From the NCBI GenBank assembly GCA_964603985.1, contig CAZRXG010000001.1:241573-305572 (forward strand): a DNA stretch of 64,000 nucleotides. The letters run 5' to 3'. Shown piece by piece: positions 1-8,906 of this stretch. The position numbers and the translations under genes were made by a program. Source of the stretch: CAZRXG01 sp964603985 (GTDB lineage: Bacteria; Chloroflexota; Anaerolineae; Aggregatilineales; UBA3940). Position 1 is the stretch's first letter; each line of letters begins with the position of its first letter. The notes beneath the pieces were generated by a model that was not told the DNA's origin, searched no databases, and saw only the letters and a list, made by a program, of their open reading frames with translations.

Positions 1-1
1 T

Positions 2-20
2 GCCGATGATCGTCATCGGC
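2..20. repeat. Short perfect inverted repeat
   Basis: GCCGATGA (2-9) and TCATCGGC (13-20) form an 8-bp stem with a 3-base loop. It lies downstream of the XdhC stop on the minus strand and could be part of a transcript end, but no clear T-tract is visible before the window edge. Confidence 0.35.
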
Positions 21-79
21 GATGATTGTCACGGTGATCACGCTGCCGGTGCTGTGTCCGTTCTGATGTCCAGAGGGCT

Positions 80-1138
80 TCACCCGACTGCGGGTGCCAG
101 GACGGGGGCGTTGTTCTTGGCCTGGACGATCTCGGCCATGACGCTGACCGCAATCTCGGCAGGGGAGCACCCACCGAGGGGCAGGCCGATTGGCCCGTGC
201 AGCCGTGCCAGTTGATCGTCGGCCAGACCCGCCTCGCGCAGCCGCCGGAGGCGTTCGCGGTTGGTGCGGCGGCTGCCCAGTGCGCCCACGTAGCGTGCGT
301 CGCTCCGCAAGGCGATCTGGAGGGCAGGATCGTCGAGTTTGGGGTCGTGCGTCAGCATCACGACATAAGCCGATGCGTCGAGCGCCATTTTGGGCAGCGC
401 TTCCTGCGGCCACTCGCGGACCAACTCATCTGCGTGCGGGAACCGCTCGCGCGTGGCGAACGCGCTGCGCGGATCGACCACGATGGTCTCAAAGCCAACC
501 GTGTTCGCCAGTGAGACCAGCACTTCGGCGATGTGCACCGCCCCGACGATGATCAGACGTGGTATGGGCGGGTACACCTCGATGAATAGAGAGAGGCCTT
601 CTGCCAGATCGAGCGTGCCACCTGTCCCCTGAGCCAGCAGTTCGAGCGCGGTGCCGACGACGTGCTCCGCCTGGCCCGCAAGCTCAAGATCGCCCTCGGT
701 GCTTCCGTCGAACAGCACGATCAACTTGCGGTGCATCTGCTCAGGCGGGCCGTCCAGCACGCTGACCACGGCCAGGGGGTCGTGCGCCTCAAGGTGCTGC
801 CTCAGCGAGTCGTAGATGCCCGCCCACGCAGAGAACGGCTCGACGAACACCTGAATTGTGCCGCCGCAGGCCAGCCCTACCTCCCAGGCATCTTCGTCGG
901 CGACGCCGAAGGTCAGCAGGCAAGGCTCGCCCGACTGCATCACGGTTTTGCTCTCCTCGATCACTGCGCCTTCCACGCAGCCAGCGCTCACCGACCCGGC
1001 GATGCCGCCGTCGAGTGTCGTGATCAGTTTCGAGCCGACCGGTCGGGGAGCCGATCCCCAGGTGTTGACAACCGTGGCGACGGCGATCTGCTCGCCACGC
1101 CGCCGCCACGTTTCCAGGCTGTCTATCACGTCCTTCAT
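80..1138 (-). CDS. xdhC: XdhC/CoxI family molybdenum-enzyme maturation protein
   Basis: This protein matches the XdhC family, which binds molybdopterin cofactor and helps sulfurate and insert it into xanthine-dehydrogenase-type enzymes in the cytoplasm. The N-terminal XdhC_CoxI region shows GSAPRPVGSK, SAGCVEG and GLACGGTIQVFVEP. The C-terminal Rossmann-like half starts near LIIVGAVHIAEVL and carries YVGALGSRRT and the terminal IGLPLGG-SPAEIAVS block. The ATG at 1138 was chosen because GAGGGGGA lies about 9 bases upstream and it clears the FAH stop codon; an ATG at 1210 would overlap FAH by 56 bases. It is separated by 12 kb from the hydroxylase subunits it presumably serves. Confidence 0.9.
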   Translation of the reverse strand: MKDVIDSLETWRRRGEQIAVATVVNTWGSAPRPVGSKLITTLDGGIAGSVSAGCVEGAVIEESKTVMQSGEPCLLTFGVADEDAWEVGLACGGTIQVFVEPFSAWAGIYDSLRQHLEAHDPLAVVSVLDGPPEQMHRKLIVLFDGSTEGDLELAGQAEHVVGTALELLAQGTGGTLDLAEGLSLFIEVYPPIPRLIIVGAVHIAEVLVSLANTVGFETIVVDPRSAFATRERFPHADELVREWPQEALPKMALDASAYVVMLTHDPKLDDPALQIALRSDARYVGALGSRRTNRERLRRLREAGLADDQLARLHGPIGLPLGGCSPAEIAVSVMAEIVQAKNNAPVLAPAVG

Positions 1139-1154
1139 GGGTTTACATTCCCCC

Positions 1155-2078
1155 TCACCCGACGGGGTTGCGCAGGCGTCCGAGGCGGTCGATCTCCACC
1201 TCAACGACATCCCCCGGTTTGAGAAAGACCGGCGGCTCGCGGAAGACGCCGACCCCGTGCGGGGTGCCCGTGCTGATGATGTCGCCCGGCAGAAGTGTGC
1301 AGGTCGCGGAGATGAACTCGATCAGGTAGGGGATCGTAAAGATCATCTCGCGGGTGCTGGAGTCCTGGCGTAGCTCGCCGTTTACCCGGCAGCGAACGCC
1401 CAGTTCGTGCGGGTCGCCGACCTCGTCGGGCGTCACCAGATACGGCCCCGTAGGGCAGAACGTGTCAAAGGACTTGCCGCGCACCCATTGCTGATCCCCG
1501 AACTGCACGTCGCGCGCGCTGATGTCGTTCACGATGGTGTACCCTGCGACACAGTCAAGCGCCTTGGCGGCAGAGACACTTTGCGCCACACGCCCAATCA
1601 CGACGGCCAGCTCGGCCTCGTAGTCGACCTTCTGGCTGGCCTCCGGCGGCCAGGTGATGGTCTCATCCGGCCCGATCAGCGCCGAGGGGAACTTGGCGAA
1701 CAGCACAGGGCTTTGGGGTGCCTCCACGTTCTGCTCGCGGCAGTGATCGGCGTAATTCAGGCCAACACAGACGATCTTGCTGGGGTTTGGCACCGGCGGG
1801 TTGATCTGCACTTCGGAAAGTGGACGCGTGAACGTATCGGCCTGGATGTCCGCCGCGGCGGATTCGAGCCAAGTGAGCGTCTCGCGTGCTGCCTGCATGG
1901 TCGCGTCCCCGGCCTGAAGAAACGCCAGCATGTCTGTAGGAAAGTCGCCCGCCAACGGCCCCGCGCCTTCCTGAGTGTGCCAAAAAGCCACGTGAGCCTG
2001 GGCCAGGTCGACCACCGCGTCGCCTGAGACGACCCCCAGGCGGGTTTTTCCTGAGTAGGTATAGGTAACAAGCTTCAA
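1155..2078 (-). CDS. Fumarylacetoacetate hydrolase (FAH) family protein
   Basis: This is a FAH-superfamily hydrolase or isomerase of 307 residues. Members cleave or tautomerise beta-diketo acids and related oxo-acids using a Mg/Mn site. The C-terminal catalytic region is clear: GLNYADHCREQN, a DYEAELAVVIGR segment carrying acidic metal ligands, NDISARDVQ, KSFDTFCPTGP and ISTGTPHGVG. Translation appears to begin at TTG 2078, preceded by AGGAGG at a good distance. XdhC follows after a 16-base gap, so the two are probably co-transcribed. The substrate cannot be deduced. The link to XdhC makes a catabolic role in the purine or heterocycle pathway possible, but this is inference. Confidence 0.88.
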   Translation of the reverse strand: MKLVTYTYSGKTRLGVVSGDAVVDLAQAHVAFWHTQEGAGPLAGDFPTDMLAFLQAGDATMQAARETLTWLESAAADIQADTFTRPLSEVQINPPVPNPSKIVCVGLNYADHCREQNVEAPQSPVLFAKFPSALIGPDETITWPPEASQKVDYEAELAVVIGRVAQSVSAAKALDCVAGYTIVNDISARDVQFGDQQWVRGKSFDTFCPTGPYLVTPDEVGDPHELGVRCRVNGELRQDSSTREMIFTIPYLIEFISATCTLLPGDIISTGTPHGVGVFREPPVFLKPGDVVEVEIDRLGRLRNPVG

Positions 2079-2139
2079 AGTAACTTTTCCTCCTGTCAGA
2101 ATCGGAGCGTCGTGGTCAGCAATATTTTAACCGTTGTTT

Positions 2140-3177
2140 CTACGGCTGCCAGGCCGGATAACCGTCACCCACAGAATTGTTCGTCAGCCTGACTACTCCT
2201 GCGCCATCAGCATTCATGACGTATATTTCGTCCGTGCCATCGCGGTCGGAGGTAAAAGCAATCCGCGCCCCGTCGGGCGACCAGGCCGGGGTGCCGTCCC
2301 AATCCGGGTCCTCGGTCAAATTAGTCTGCTCTGTACCATCGGCATTCATGACATAAATTTCAGGGTTACCGTCGCGGTAGGACTGGAAAGCGATCCACGC
2401 TCCGTCGGGTGACCAGGCCGGGGCACCGTCGTACTTGGGATGGCTCGTCAGCCGGGTCTGGTTCGCGCCGTCGGCGTCCATCACATAGATATCCCTGCTG
2501 CCGTCACGCTCAGAGACGAAAGCGATTTGTGTCCCATCGGGCGACCAGGCCGGTTCGCCATCGTACGCCGGGCTGTCCGTCAGCCGGGTTTGGTTCGCAC
2601 CATCGGTGTCTACAATGTAGATGTCCCAGTTGCCCTCGTCGCCACCCACGGGGGCCATGAATGCAATCCGTGTCCCATCCGGCGACCAGGCAGGCCGCTG
2701 TCCCGGTAAGTCCGTCAGCCGGGTCTGGTTCGCGCCGTCGGCATCCATGACGTAGATTTGATAGACACAGAATAGCATACAAAGGCCATTTTCAGGGGGT
2801 GGGTTGTCACGAAGGGAAGCAAAGGCAATTCGCGTCCCGTCCGGTGACCAGGCCGGTTGGTAGTCGCTAACCTCGTTGTTCGTCAGTCGGGTCTGCCCCG
2901 CCCCATCGACATTCATGATATAGATCTCGTGGTTGCAGCTATCCCGGCAATGTTCGGGGTCTGGCTCGTCACGGTCGGAAACGAAGGCAATAAGACCGCC
3001 TATCGCAGTGGGGATATCCGTGGTCGTCGCCGTATCGGTTGGCGTGGTGGACTTCGTGGTGGGGGCGTTTCGGTCAGCGGAAGCCTCGCCGGGGGCCATG
3101 GTCTCTCCTGCGCCCGGTGCACAGCCGACAAGGACGAGTAAAACTGTTGCCAGAACGGCAAGGTCCACTTTGTACAC
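2140..3177 (-). CDS. PD40/TolB-like beta-propeller lipoprotein
   Basis: This is a predicted exported lipoprotein. A hydrophobic signal segment ends in LVGCAPG, a lipobox with Cys. Behind it is an Ala/Thr/Pro-rich linker and then six WD40-like PD40 repeats of about 43 residues, each with PAWSPDG-x-x-IAF and IY(V/I)M(D/N)ADGAxQTxLT. These repeats form a beta-propeller and often mediate protein interaction. The GTG at 3177 is preferred because GGAGGGGAGCGGGAAGG lies just upstream and it places the signal peptide at the N-terminus. An ATG at 3285 overlapping the regulator stop as ATGA is an alternative that adds 36 residues. The function is unknown. Confidence 0.8.
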   Translation of the reverse strand: MYKVDLAVLATVLLVLVGCAPGAGETMAPGEASADRNAPTTKSTTPTDTATTTDIPTAIGGLIAFVSDRDEPDPEHCRDSCNHEIYIMNVDGAGQTRLTNNEVSDYQPAWSPDGTRIAFASLRDNPPPENGLCMLFCVYQIYVMDADGANQTRLTDLPGQRPAWSPDGTRIAFMAPVGGDEGNWDIYIVDTDGANQTRLTDSPAYDGEPAWSPDGTQIAFVSERDGSRDIYVMDADGANQTRLTSHPKYDGAPAWSPDGAWIAFQSYRDGNPEIYVMNADGTEQTNLTEDPDWDGTPAWSPDGARIAFTSDRDGTDEIYVMNADGAGVVRLTNNSVGDGYPAWQP

Positions 3178-3281
3178 GTCCCTTCCCGCTCCCCTCCGCA
3201 CGGGTACATATCCGTTTATATAGAGGACGCTGGCACCGGGCGGGTTGTTCCCTGAATGTCCATTTTCGTGGGCCGCTCGTG

Positions 3282-4598
3282 TCATGAGGCCACGCTGTTC
3301 AATTGAGCCAACCAGCTCAGGACAGGCTCGCCGCGCTCGTCCAGGTAAGTGCTGGCTGCCTGGTAGTAGGCGTTCAGGTAGCGATGCAGCAGGTCAGCCG
3401 GGATCTGATAGTTAATAAGCAGTCCCTCAACCCAGGCGATCTCGTCTCCCAACAGGCTGATATCGCCAAGACTCAGGGCAGCCATCACGTCGCGGGCGAT
3501 GTGCTCGTTGGCAGTTGACAGGTGCTGGTAGGATATGCCAGCCTGCCGCATGGCCTCAGAAACGTGAGCCTCGATCAGGGGCAGAAGCTCGCGGTAATGA
3601 CTCAGCGCTCCCAGGTCTGACTCCGGGATCGCCTCAACGGGCGGCGTCAGGTGCAGTGCGGCCATGATCTTCTCAACGGTCTGAGGCACTGTCTCCAGAC
3701 GCTCACCCAGAAAGTGCCCCGGAATGCGGGCACGCAGTTCAGGGCGTGAGTTGAACGCTGCCCCACCAAAGGCCAGCGGGACGTGCCGCTGCTGCAACAG
3801 GTAGGCCATTTCCAGAAGGGTGGCGGCTGTGTGTAACAATTGTGCTGACAGGATCACCAGCCGTGGCTTCGCCTTCGCCAGTGCCTCCTCGAGGCGTGCC
3901 AGCGGCACGTTGGCCCCCAGGTGCAGCACATCCCACCCCTGCCGCCGCAGCAGAAACGTAATCAAAAGCAGGCTGAAGGTGTGTTCTTCCTGAGGTGGGC
4001 AGGCAGTCAGGATGCGGCCCGAACGCGTGGGCGCAGGCGCAGCGGCGATCAACGCCTCCAGCCGACGAATGGCCAGCACCGAAGCGAAGTGCTCCTGCTG
4101 TACGGAGACTTCGCCCTGGTACCATCCATCCCCGATTTGGGCCAGCCCCTCGCGGAGCACCTCAAGGCAGACCACTTCAGGGGGATACAGAGCAAACGCC
4201 TGAGTAAGGACCTGCTCCGCGCGCTGCTCGTCGAAGTCCAGGCAGGCGGACAGCCACGCCTCGCGCATCTCGGTGACAGTCCCACCCACAGGGGCGGGGA
4301 CGAAGCCGGGCGCGGCTTCGGGCACTGCCACGGCGGCCAGTGGGTCCTGTCCCTCGGCTTCGAGCCTGTTCCACAGGTCGACGGCCTTACTGATGCTGAG
4401 ACCTTCCTCCTGGCGTGCCACCAGCCACTTGAGGATCTCGATATCGTGCTGGGAGTAGAGGCGGTGCCCGCCGGAGCTGCGCTGCGGCCTGGGTAGACCG
4501 TACCGGCGTTCCCAGGCTCGCAGGGTGTCGGGCTTGAGGCCGGTTTCCTTAACAACTGCTTTAAGGTTAAAAGTGGGTGCTTGATCGTCAATATACAT
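3282..4598 (-). CDS. MerR-family regulator with B12-binding domain (CarH/LitR-like)
   Basis: Residues 10-50 are a MerR winged helix (TLRAWERRYGLPRPQR, then GGHRLYS). Residues 110-190 are a helical cap and residues 195-300 a cobalamin-binding Rossmann domain. W159-x9-E169-H170 matches the Wx9EH signature of light-sensing CarH proteins, and E204-x-H206 supplies the expected lower axial histidine, although the following Gly of ExHxxG is Ser. The residue after the Trp is Tyr160, where Thermus CarH has His132. A further helical tail of about 120 residues follows. CarH-type proteins repress in the dark with adenosylcobalamin and release DNA in light. The target here is unknown; the PD40 gene directly downstream is a candidate. 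Confidence 0.88.
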   Translation of the reverse strand: MYIDDQAPTFNLKAVVKETGLKPDTLRAWERRYGLPRPQRSSGGHRLYSQHDIEILKWLVARQEEGLSISKAVDLWNRLEAEGQDPLAAVAVPEAAPGFVPAPVGGTVTEMREAWLSACLDFDEQRAEQVLTQAFALYPPEVVCLEVLREGLAQIGDGWYQGEVSVQQEHFASVLAIRRLEALIAAAPAPTRSGRILTACPPQEEHTFSLLLITFLLRRQGWDVLHLGANVPLARLEEALAKAKPRLVILSAQLLHTAATLLEMAYLLQQRHVPLAFGGAAFNSRPELRARIPGHFLGERLETVPQTVEKIMAALHLTPPVEAIPESDLGALSHYRELLPLIEAHVSEAMRQAGISYQHLSTANEHIARDVMAALSLGDISLLGDEIAWVEGLLINYQIPADLLHRYLNAYYQAASTYLDERGEPVLSWLAQLNSVAS

Positions 4599-4788
4599 GG
4601 TTCTTGTAACTACTAACTCGCCCGGAGAACAAATCTCAACGTCAGCTTATCATGAATCTGGACAGAAAACAACAGTAAGCTTTGCAAAACCTAAACAAGA
4701 TACGCCTGTAGGGTTTCTAGGAAACATTGGGACGGGGAAGCATTCCCCATCTGCGCTCTCGCCGAAGCAAAGCGGCGTGCCAGACGAG

Positions 4789-4816
4789 TTGTCCACCAGC
4801 CCCAGGTGACTACAAT
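4789..4816 (+). promoter_or_regulatory. Putative sigma70-type promoter
   Basis: TTGTCC (4789-4794) is followed by a 16-base spacer and TACAAT (4811-4816), which places a start site shortly before the ribosome binding site of the gene at 4858. Confidence 0.45.
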
Positions 4817-4857
4817 GAGCACAGTATCCCAAATGGCACATACCAGGGAGGCGATAG

Positions 4858-5139
4858 ATGGCGGGATCTGACGGCCACAAGGCAGATGAAGCGAGCCGGA
4901 GCGGAGAGAGCACCGAGGAGGCGATTGTCATCCGCGCGGACAACACTGCAGACGGTATCCGCCGGGAATACCAATGGCTGGAGCGAACCTTCGGGGCACG
5001 CGGTGTGGACTGGCAGTTGGTCGTGCAGATGCTGCTCCACGACGCAGATCGCTACTACGATATGCTGCGTATACGGCTCGCCGACGGCACCGAGAAAGAG
5101 ATCTACTTCGATATCACGAAGTTCTTTGGAAAACTTTAA
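4858..5139 (+). CDS. Small hypothetical protein
   Basis: This is a 93-residue protein of unknown function. A charged, probably disordered N-terminus of about 25 residues precedes a compact helical region (REYQWLERTF, WQLVVQMLLHDADRYYDML) and a short strand-rich end (IRLADGTEKEIYFDITKFFGK). It has a good ribosome binding site (AGGGAGGCG) before the ATG and is followed 39 bases later by the GNAT-like gene, so the two may be one operon. No enzyme motif was recognised. Confidence 0.65.
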   Translation: MAGSDGHKADEASRSGESTEEAIVIRADNTADGIRREYQWLERTFGARGVDWQLVVQMLLHDADRYYDMLRIRLADGTEKEIYFDITKFFGKL

Positions 5140-5178
5140 GGAATCCCCCGCCTGGCTGCTCTACCGAGGAAAGATCTG

Positions 5179-6318
5179 ATGCGCATAGAAGTCCGTCCGG
5201 TTGCATCCCGCCGCGAGCAACGCCTGCTCCTGACCTTCCCCTGGCGGATCTACAAAGAAGACCCGCTGTGGGTTCCACCGCTGCTGCCCCAGCGAGCCAG
5301 CCGCTTCGACCCGGCCCGAAACCCGCTCATATCGAGCGGCGTCGTGCAGCCCTTCATCGCCTGGCGGGGAGGTGAGCCGGTCGGCACGGTTGCGCTGGCG
5401 GTCGATGAGGAGCGTAACACAAGCTGGAATGAGAGCAACGCGATCTTCGGGTTCTTCGAGTGCGTGCAGGATTACTCCGTGGCCGAAGCGCTCCTCGACG
5501 CGGCGGTTGCCTGGACACGCAAACAGGGGAAATCCCGCCTGTGGGGCCCCTGGCAACTTGACTACGAAGACAGTCACGGCTTCCTGATCAAGGGCTGGGA
5601 GCGCAGGCCGGTGGTGATGTGCGGCCACAATCCTCCTTACTATCCTGAGTTCGTCGAGCGTTACGGCATGCGAAAGGCCCGCCGCGACAGCCTAGCGTTC
5701 GCCTACGATATGCTGGGCGATCGCTCACGGGCTGTGCCGGAAAAGATCGGCCGTGTTGTCGAGAAACTGCGGGAGCGCACCCGCGTGACCGTGCGTCAGG
5801 CCGACCCTGGCCGCTGGGACGAGGAGATCGAGCTGGCTGCCGACGTGTTGAACCGGGGCCTAGCCGTGTTGGACGAGCGCGGATTCTGGTCGGCCGAGCG
5901 CATGAGAACACACGCCCAGGCCCTACGCCCGATACTTGACCCGGCGATGGCCCTGATCGCCGAGGTCGCGGGGCGGGCGGTGGGCTGGATATTCGGGCTT
6001 CCCGACCTGAACGAGGCCATCGCTGCCACAAACGGCCTGCGCTACCCCTGGAACGTGCCACAGTTCTGGCTTGCCTTACGCCGCCGCCCTACCTGCGTCA
6101 GCATGAAGAGCATCGCGGTGGATCCCCGGTACTGGAACCTGGGCGTCGATGCCCTCCTGGCCCATCAGTTTGTCACTAACGCCGCTGAACGGGGGTATCA
6201 GTGGGCCGACCTATCGCTGACTGGGGAGGACAACCCGATGACCCCACGTCTGGCAACGCGCGCAGGCGCAGTTGAGTATAAGCGCTATCGCATTTATGAG
6301 CTGGCTGGCTGGGCGTAA
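5179..6318 (+). CDS. GNAT-like N-acetyltransferase family protein
   Basis: This 379-residue protein resembles the large GNAT-related family whose members begin with a conserved region around FPWRIYKEDPLWVPPL and contain GPWQLDYEDSHGFLIKGW and HNPPYYPEFVERYGM. The C-terminal half has SMKSIAVDPRYWNLGVDALL, which fits the acetyl-CoA loop region of GNAT proteins. The substrate is unknown. GAGGAAAG lies just before the ATG. It probably acts in the cytoplasm; no signal peptide or membrane segment is evident. Confidence 0.75.
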   Translation: MRIEVRPVASRREQRLLLTFPWRIYKEDPLWVPPLLPQRASRFDPARNPLISSGVVQPFIAWRGGEPVGTVALAVDEERNTSWNESNAIFGFFECVQDYSVAEALLDAAVAWTRKQGKSRLWGPWQLDYEDSHGFLIKGWERRPVVMCGHNPPYYPEFVERYGMRKARRDSLAFAYDMLGDRSRAVPEKIGRVVEKLRERTRVTVRQADPGRWDEEIELAADVLNRGLAVLDERGFWSAERMRTHAQALRPILDPAMALIAEVAGRAVGWIFGLPDLNEAIAATNGLRYPWNVPQFWLALRRRPTCVSMKSIAVDPRYWNLGVDALLAHQFVTNAAERGYQWADLSLTGEDNPMTPRLATRAGAVEYKRYRIYELAGWA

Positions 6319-6355
6319 GATGTCGGCCAAATCCGGCAAATATGAACGCGCAAAA

Positions 6356-6384
6356 TTGCTGGCCGGTCGGCTTTGTGTTAGAAT
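6356..6384 (+). promoter_or_regulatory. Putative sigma70-type promoter
   Basis: TTGCTG (6356-6361), a 17-base spacer and TAGAAT (6379-6384) form a well-spaced promoter. It would give the PIN-TRAM gene a leader of about 220 bases. I saw no known riboswitch consensus in that leader, which occupies most of the 295-base gap. Confidence 0.5.
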
Positions 6385-6613
6385 CACTGCAATATGGAGG
6401 CAGGGCGGGTGTGTTTTTCGTCGTGTGTAACCGGCGATTAATCACCCAACCCTCATGGCTGAGGCTATCCCTCTGCGTCACTCCCAAGTAAACCGGCATG
6501 GAGCCTTGCGTACCGGTGAGCATTGCCGGGTGCCAGTACCGGGCGAGTAGAGCAGGAGATGTGTTCGCTTTCTTTATTCGGAGGGATAATCGGTTTAGAC
6601 GTCTGGAATCTCG

Positions 6614-7675
6614 ATGAGCTTTGAGCTTTTCGTACGCCTGATTGGGATGCTGGTCTTATCTTTCGTCGGCCTGAAGCTGGGCGTACGCCTGTCTGTTTGG
6701 GCCGGTGACCCACCGGAAATCTGGGCGCTGGTCGTCTCGTTGATCGGTGCGCTATTTGGCTTAATTCTGGCACCGCACTTCACGACACGTCCGGTGCGGG
6801 CGCTACGCAATCATCTCAGTCAACTACCCGCGCAACAACTGGTGGCCGGGGTGGTGGGCCTGACTGTCGGTTTGATCGTTGCCGCACTGGTCTCGTTCCC
6901 CCTGTCGGTGCTGCCCAAGCCGTACAGTTCGCTTCTTCCCGTTCTGGCAGCAATCGTCTTTGGCTACTTTGGGACCGCCGTTCTGTCGATGCGTCGGCGG
7001 GATGTGTTTGAGTTGTTCCGCGGCAAGATCCCCAGCCTGAGCCTGGGCGGCTTGGATGACGATGGCCTCCCCCCCACCCGTCAAATTTTACTCGACACCA
7101 GTGTGATCATTGACGGGCGTATCGCCGATGTGGGTCAGACAGGTTTCATCATGGGGACAATGCTTGTGCCGCGCTTTGTGCTCAACGAGCTTCAGCACAT
7201 CGCCGACTCGCCCGACCCGGTGCGCCGCAATCGGGGCCGCCGAGGGCTGGAGATCCTTAATCGCCTGCAGAAGGAATCACTCACTCCGGTGCATATCACC
7301 GACATGGATGTCGAAGAGGTTAATGAGGTCGACGAGAAACTGATCTTACTTGCCAAGCGGTTGCCCTGTGCCATCGTGACTAACGATTTCAACCTGAACC
7401 GCGTCGCCGAACTCCAGGGCGTGCTGGTGCTGAACATCAACGACTTGGCTAATGCAGTCAAGACCGTGTACCTACCCGGCGAAGAGGTGGAGATCCGGAT
7501 CATCCAGGAAGGCAAGGAGTTGGGTCAGGGCGTCGGGTATCTTGAGGACGGTACGATGGTGGTCGTTGAAGGCGGTCGCCGCTACATCAGGCAGACGATC
7601 CCGACCATCGTCACCAAGGTGTTGCAGACATCCGCCGGGCGGATGATATTCGCACGACCTAAAGACACAAAGTAA
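6614..7675 (+). CDS. PIN-TRAM domain membrane protein (YacL-like)
   Basis: Four hydrophobic segments (about residues 5-25, 35-53, 77-98 and 104-125) are followed by a cytoplasmic PIN nuclease domain starting at ILLDTSVIIDGR, with acidic residues D161 and D167 and later TNDFNLN. A C-terminal TRAM domain (about 290-345) includes GKELGQGVGYLEDGTMVVVEGG. This architecture is widespread in Firmicutes, Thermus and Chloroflexota, where it is usually annotated as a PIN/TRAM protein of unclear role, possibly an RNase. The length of 353 residues fits the family. Confidence 0.9.
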   Translation: MSFELFVRLIGMLVLSFVGLKLGVRLSVWAGDPPEIWALVVSLIGALFGLILAPHFTTRPVRALRNHLSQLPAQQLVAGVVGLTVGLIVAALVSFPLSVLPKPYSSLLPVLAAIVFGYFGTAVLSMRRRDVFELFRGKIPSLSLGGLDDDGLPPTRQILLDTSVIIDGRIADVGQTGFIMGTMLVPRFVLNELQHIADSPDPVRRNRGRRGLEILNRLQKESLTPVHITDMDVEEVNEVDEKLILLAKRLPCAIVTNDFNLNRVAELQGVLVLNINDLANAVKTVYLPGEEVEIRIIQEGKELGQGVGYLEDGTMVVVEGGRRYIRQTIPTIVTKVLQTSAGRMIFARPKDTK

Positions 7676-7766
7676 ACGATAGAACACCCTCGGACGCGGG
7701 TGCCCCCCGTTACTCGATCAGGACTTAACTCTGCGGGGCCTGACGGCTCCGGCCATATGCCCCCTC

Positions 7767-7797
7767 AGCGCGCGCCACCGGCGGGCGCTCTGTTTTG
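7767..7797 (+). terminator. Probable rho-independent terminator
   Basis: AGCGCGCGCC (7767-7776) pairs with GGCGGGCGCT (7780-7789) with one internal mismatch and a 3-base loop, and is followed by CTGTTTTG. It lies 92 bases past the PIN-TRAM stop. Confidence 0.5.
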
Positions 7798-7811
7798 CGG
7801 AAACCAGTGGT

Positions 7812-7841
7812 TTGTGGTGCTTTTGTTGCGCAAGGTATAAT
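7812..7841 (+). promoter_or_regulatory. Putative promoter of the nucleoside phosphorylase gene
   Basis: TTGTGG (7812-7817), an 18-base spacer and TATAAT (7836-7841) are visible. The remaining 180 bases before the PNP start hold no recognised riboswitch or gene, so the 347-base gap consists of a terminator, this promoter and an unexplained leader. Confidence 0.5.
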
Positions 7842-8022
7842 AATTGACTGTAGATATTCGAGAGCGTCAGCCCTAAGCCGCGCAATGAGGGGCTTCTGGC
7901 TGTCTGTTTCGTGGGCCTGTACCCCCATCTCGTGCAATGTGTAGTCCGGCACGCCAGTGCCCTGACTACATACGCTATAACAACCAGTCCGTGTTTGCCT
8001 CGTCGGGAGGTTGCATAACCTG

Positions 8023-8874
8023 ATGGAAATTTTTACCCGTACCGAATTTGAGGTGGCGGCGGCTGCCATCCGTGACCGGACCCGGCGCCAGTCGCGGGTC
8101 GGCATTGTGTTAGGCTCAGGTCTGGGTGGTCTGGCCGACGCAGTTGAAGATGCTGACGTGATCCCGTACGAGCAGATCCCGGAGTGGCCCCGCTCGACCG
8201 TGGCTGGACACGAGGGGCGGCTGCACATTGGGAATCTGGAGGGACAGCCCGTGTTCGTGATGCGCGGACGGGCGCACTATTATGAAGGGTATCCGATCTC
8301 GCAGGTGACGCTCCCCATCCGCGTCATGCAGGTGATGGGCCTGGAGATGATCTTCCTGACCAACGCTGCCGGTGGGCTGAACACCGATTTTGAGCCGGGC
8401 GATGTCATGTTGCTGAGCGACCACATCAACTTCCCCGGCATGACCGGAGCCAATCCCCTGCGTGGCCCCAACGACGAGTCGCTCGGCACACGCTTCCCGG
8501 ACATGGGTCAGGCCTATGACCCTGAGTTGCGCCGCCTCGCGCGGGAGGCAGCTAAAGAGGCAGGCATTGCTTTGCGCCAAGGGGTCTACGCCTGTGTGTC
8601 GGGGCCGTCCTTTGAAACGCCCGCCGAGATCCGGTTTCTCAGAACGATTGGCGCGGACGCCATCGGCATGTCAACTGCGCCGGAGGCAGTCGTCGCGCGG
8701 CACGGGGGATTGCGAGTCTTGGGACTGTCGGGCATCACTAACATCGCCATCGACGAACAAGACAGTGAGCACCAGGCCTCACACGAAGAAGTTCTCGAAG
8801 CGGGAAAGCTCATTGCGCCCCGCATGGAGGCGATACTACGCGGTGTGCTTCGCAGGCTACCGCCCGCTGGCTGA
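8023..8874 (+). CDS. Purine-nucleoside phosphorylase
   Basis: This is a trimeric-type (PunA-like) purine-nucleoside phosphorylase that splits inosine or guanosine with phosphate into the base and ribose-1-phosphate. It has the phosphate and ribose loop GIVLGSGLGG, GRAHYYEGY, TNAAGGLN, the purine-site block GPSFETPAEIRFL and GADAIGMSTAPE with the conserved Met. The length of 283 residues is normal. The ATG at 8023 is preferred, with GGGAGG 12 bases upstream; the in-frame TTG at 8011 touches that ribosome site. It would feed bases to the deaminases and hydroxylase encoded further along the window. Confidence 0.94.
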   Translation: MEIFTRTEFEVAAAAIRDRTRRQSRVGIVLGSGLGGLADAVEDADVIPYEQIPEWPRSTVAGHEGRLHIGNLEGQPVFVMRGRAHYYEGYPISQVTLPIRVMQVMGLEMIFLTNAAGGLNTDFEPGDVMLLSDHINFPGMTGANPLRGPNDESLGTRFPDMGQAYDPELRRLAREAAKEAGIALRQGVYACVSGPSFETPAEIRFLRTIGADAIGMSTAPEAVVARHGGLRVLGLSGITNIAIDEQDSEHQASHEEVLEAGKLIAPRMEAILRGVLRRLPPAG

Positions 8875-8906
8875 TAGTCGGTCTCACGTTTGCCCTCCCG
8901 GCGTTC

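Noticed and set aside
4597..4809. 70-codon plus-strand frame starting in the regulator promoter region
   Set aside because: No ribosome site, no known motif, and it overlaps the start of the MerR gene.
7842..8022. Possible purine riboswitch before the nucleoside phosphorylase gene
   Set aside because: I could not match the conserved junction and loop bases of the purine riboswitch; the leader remains unexplained.
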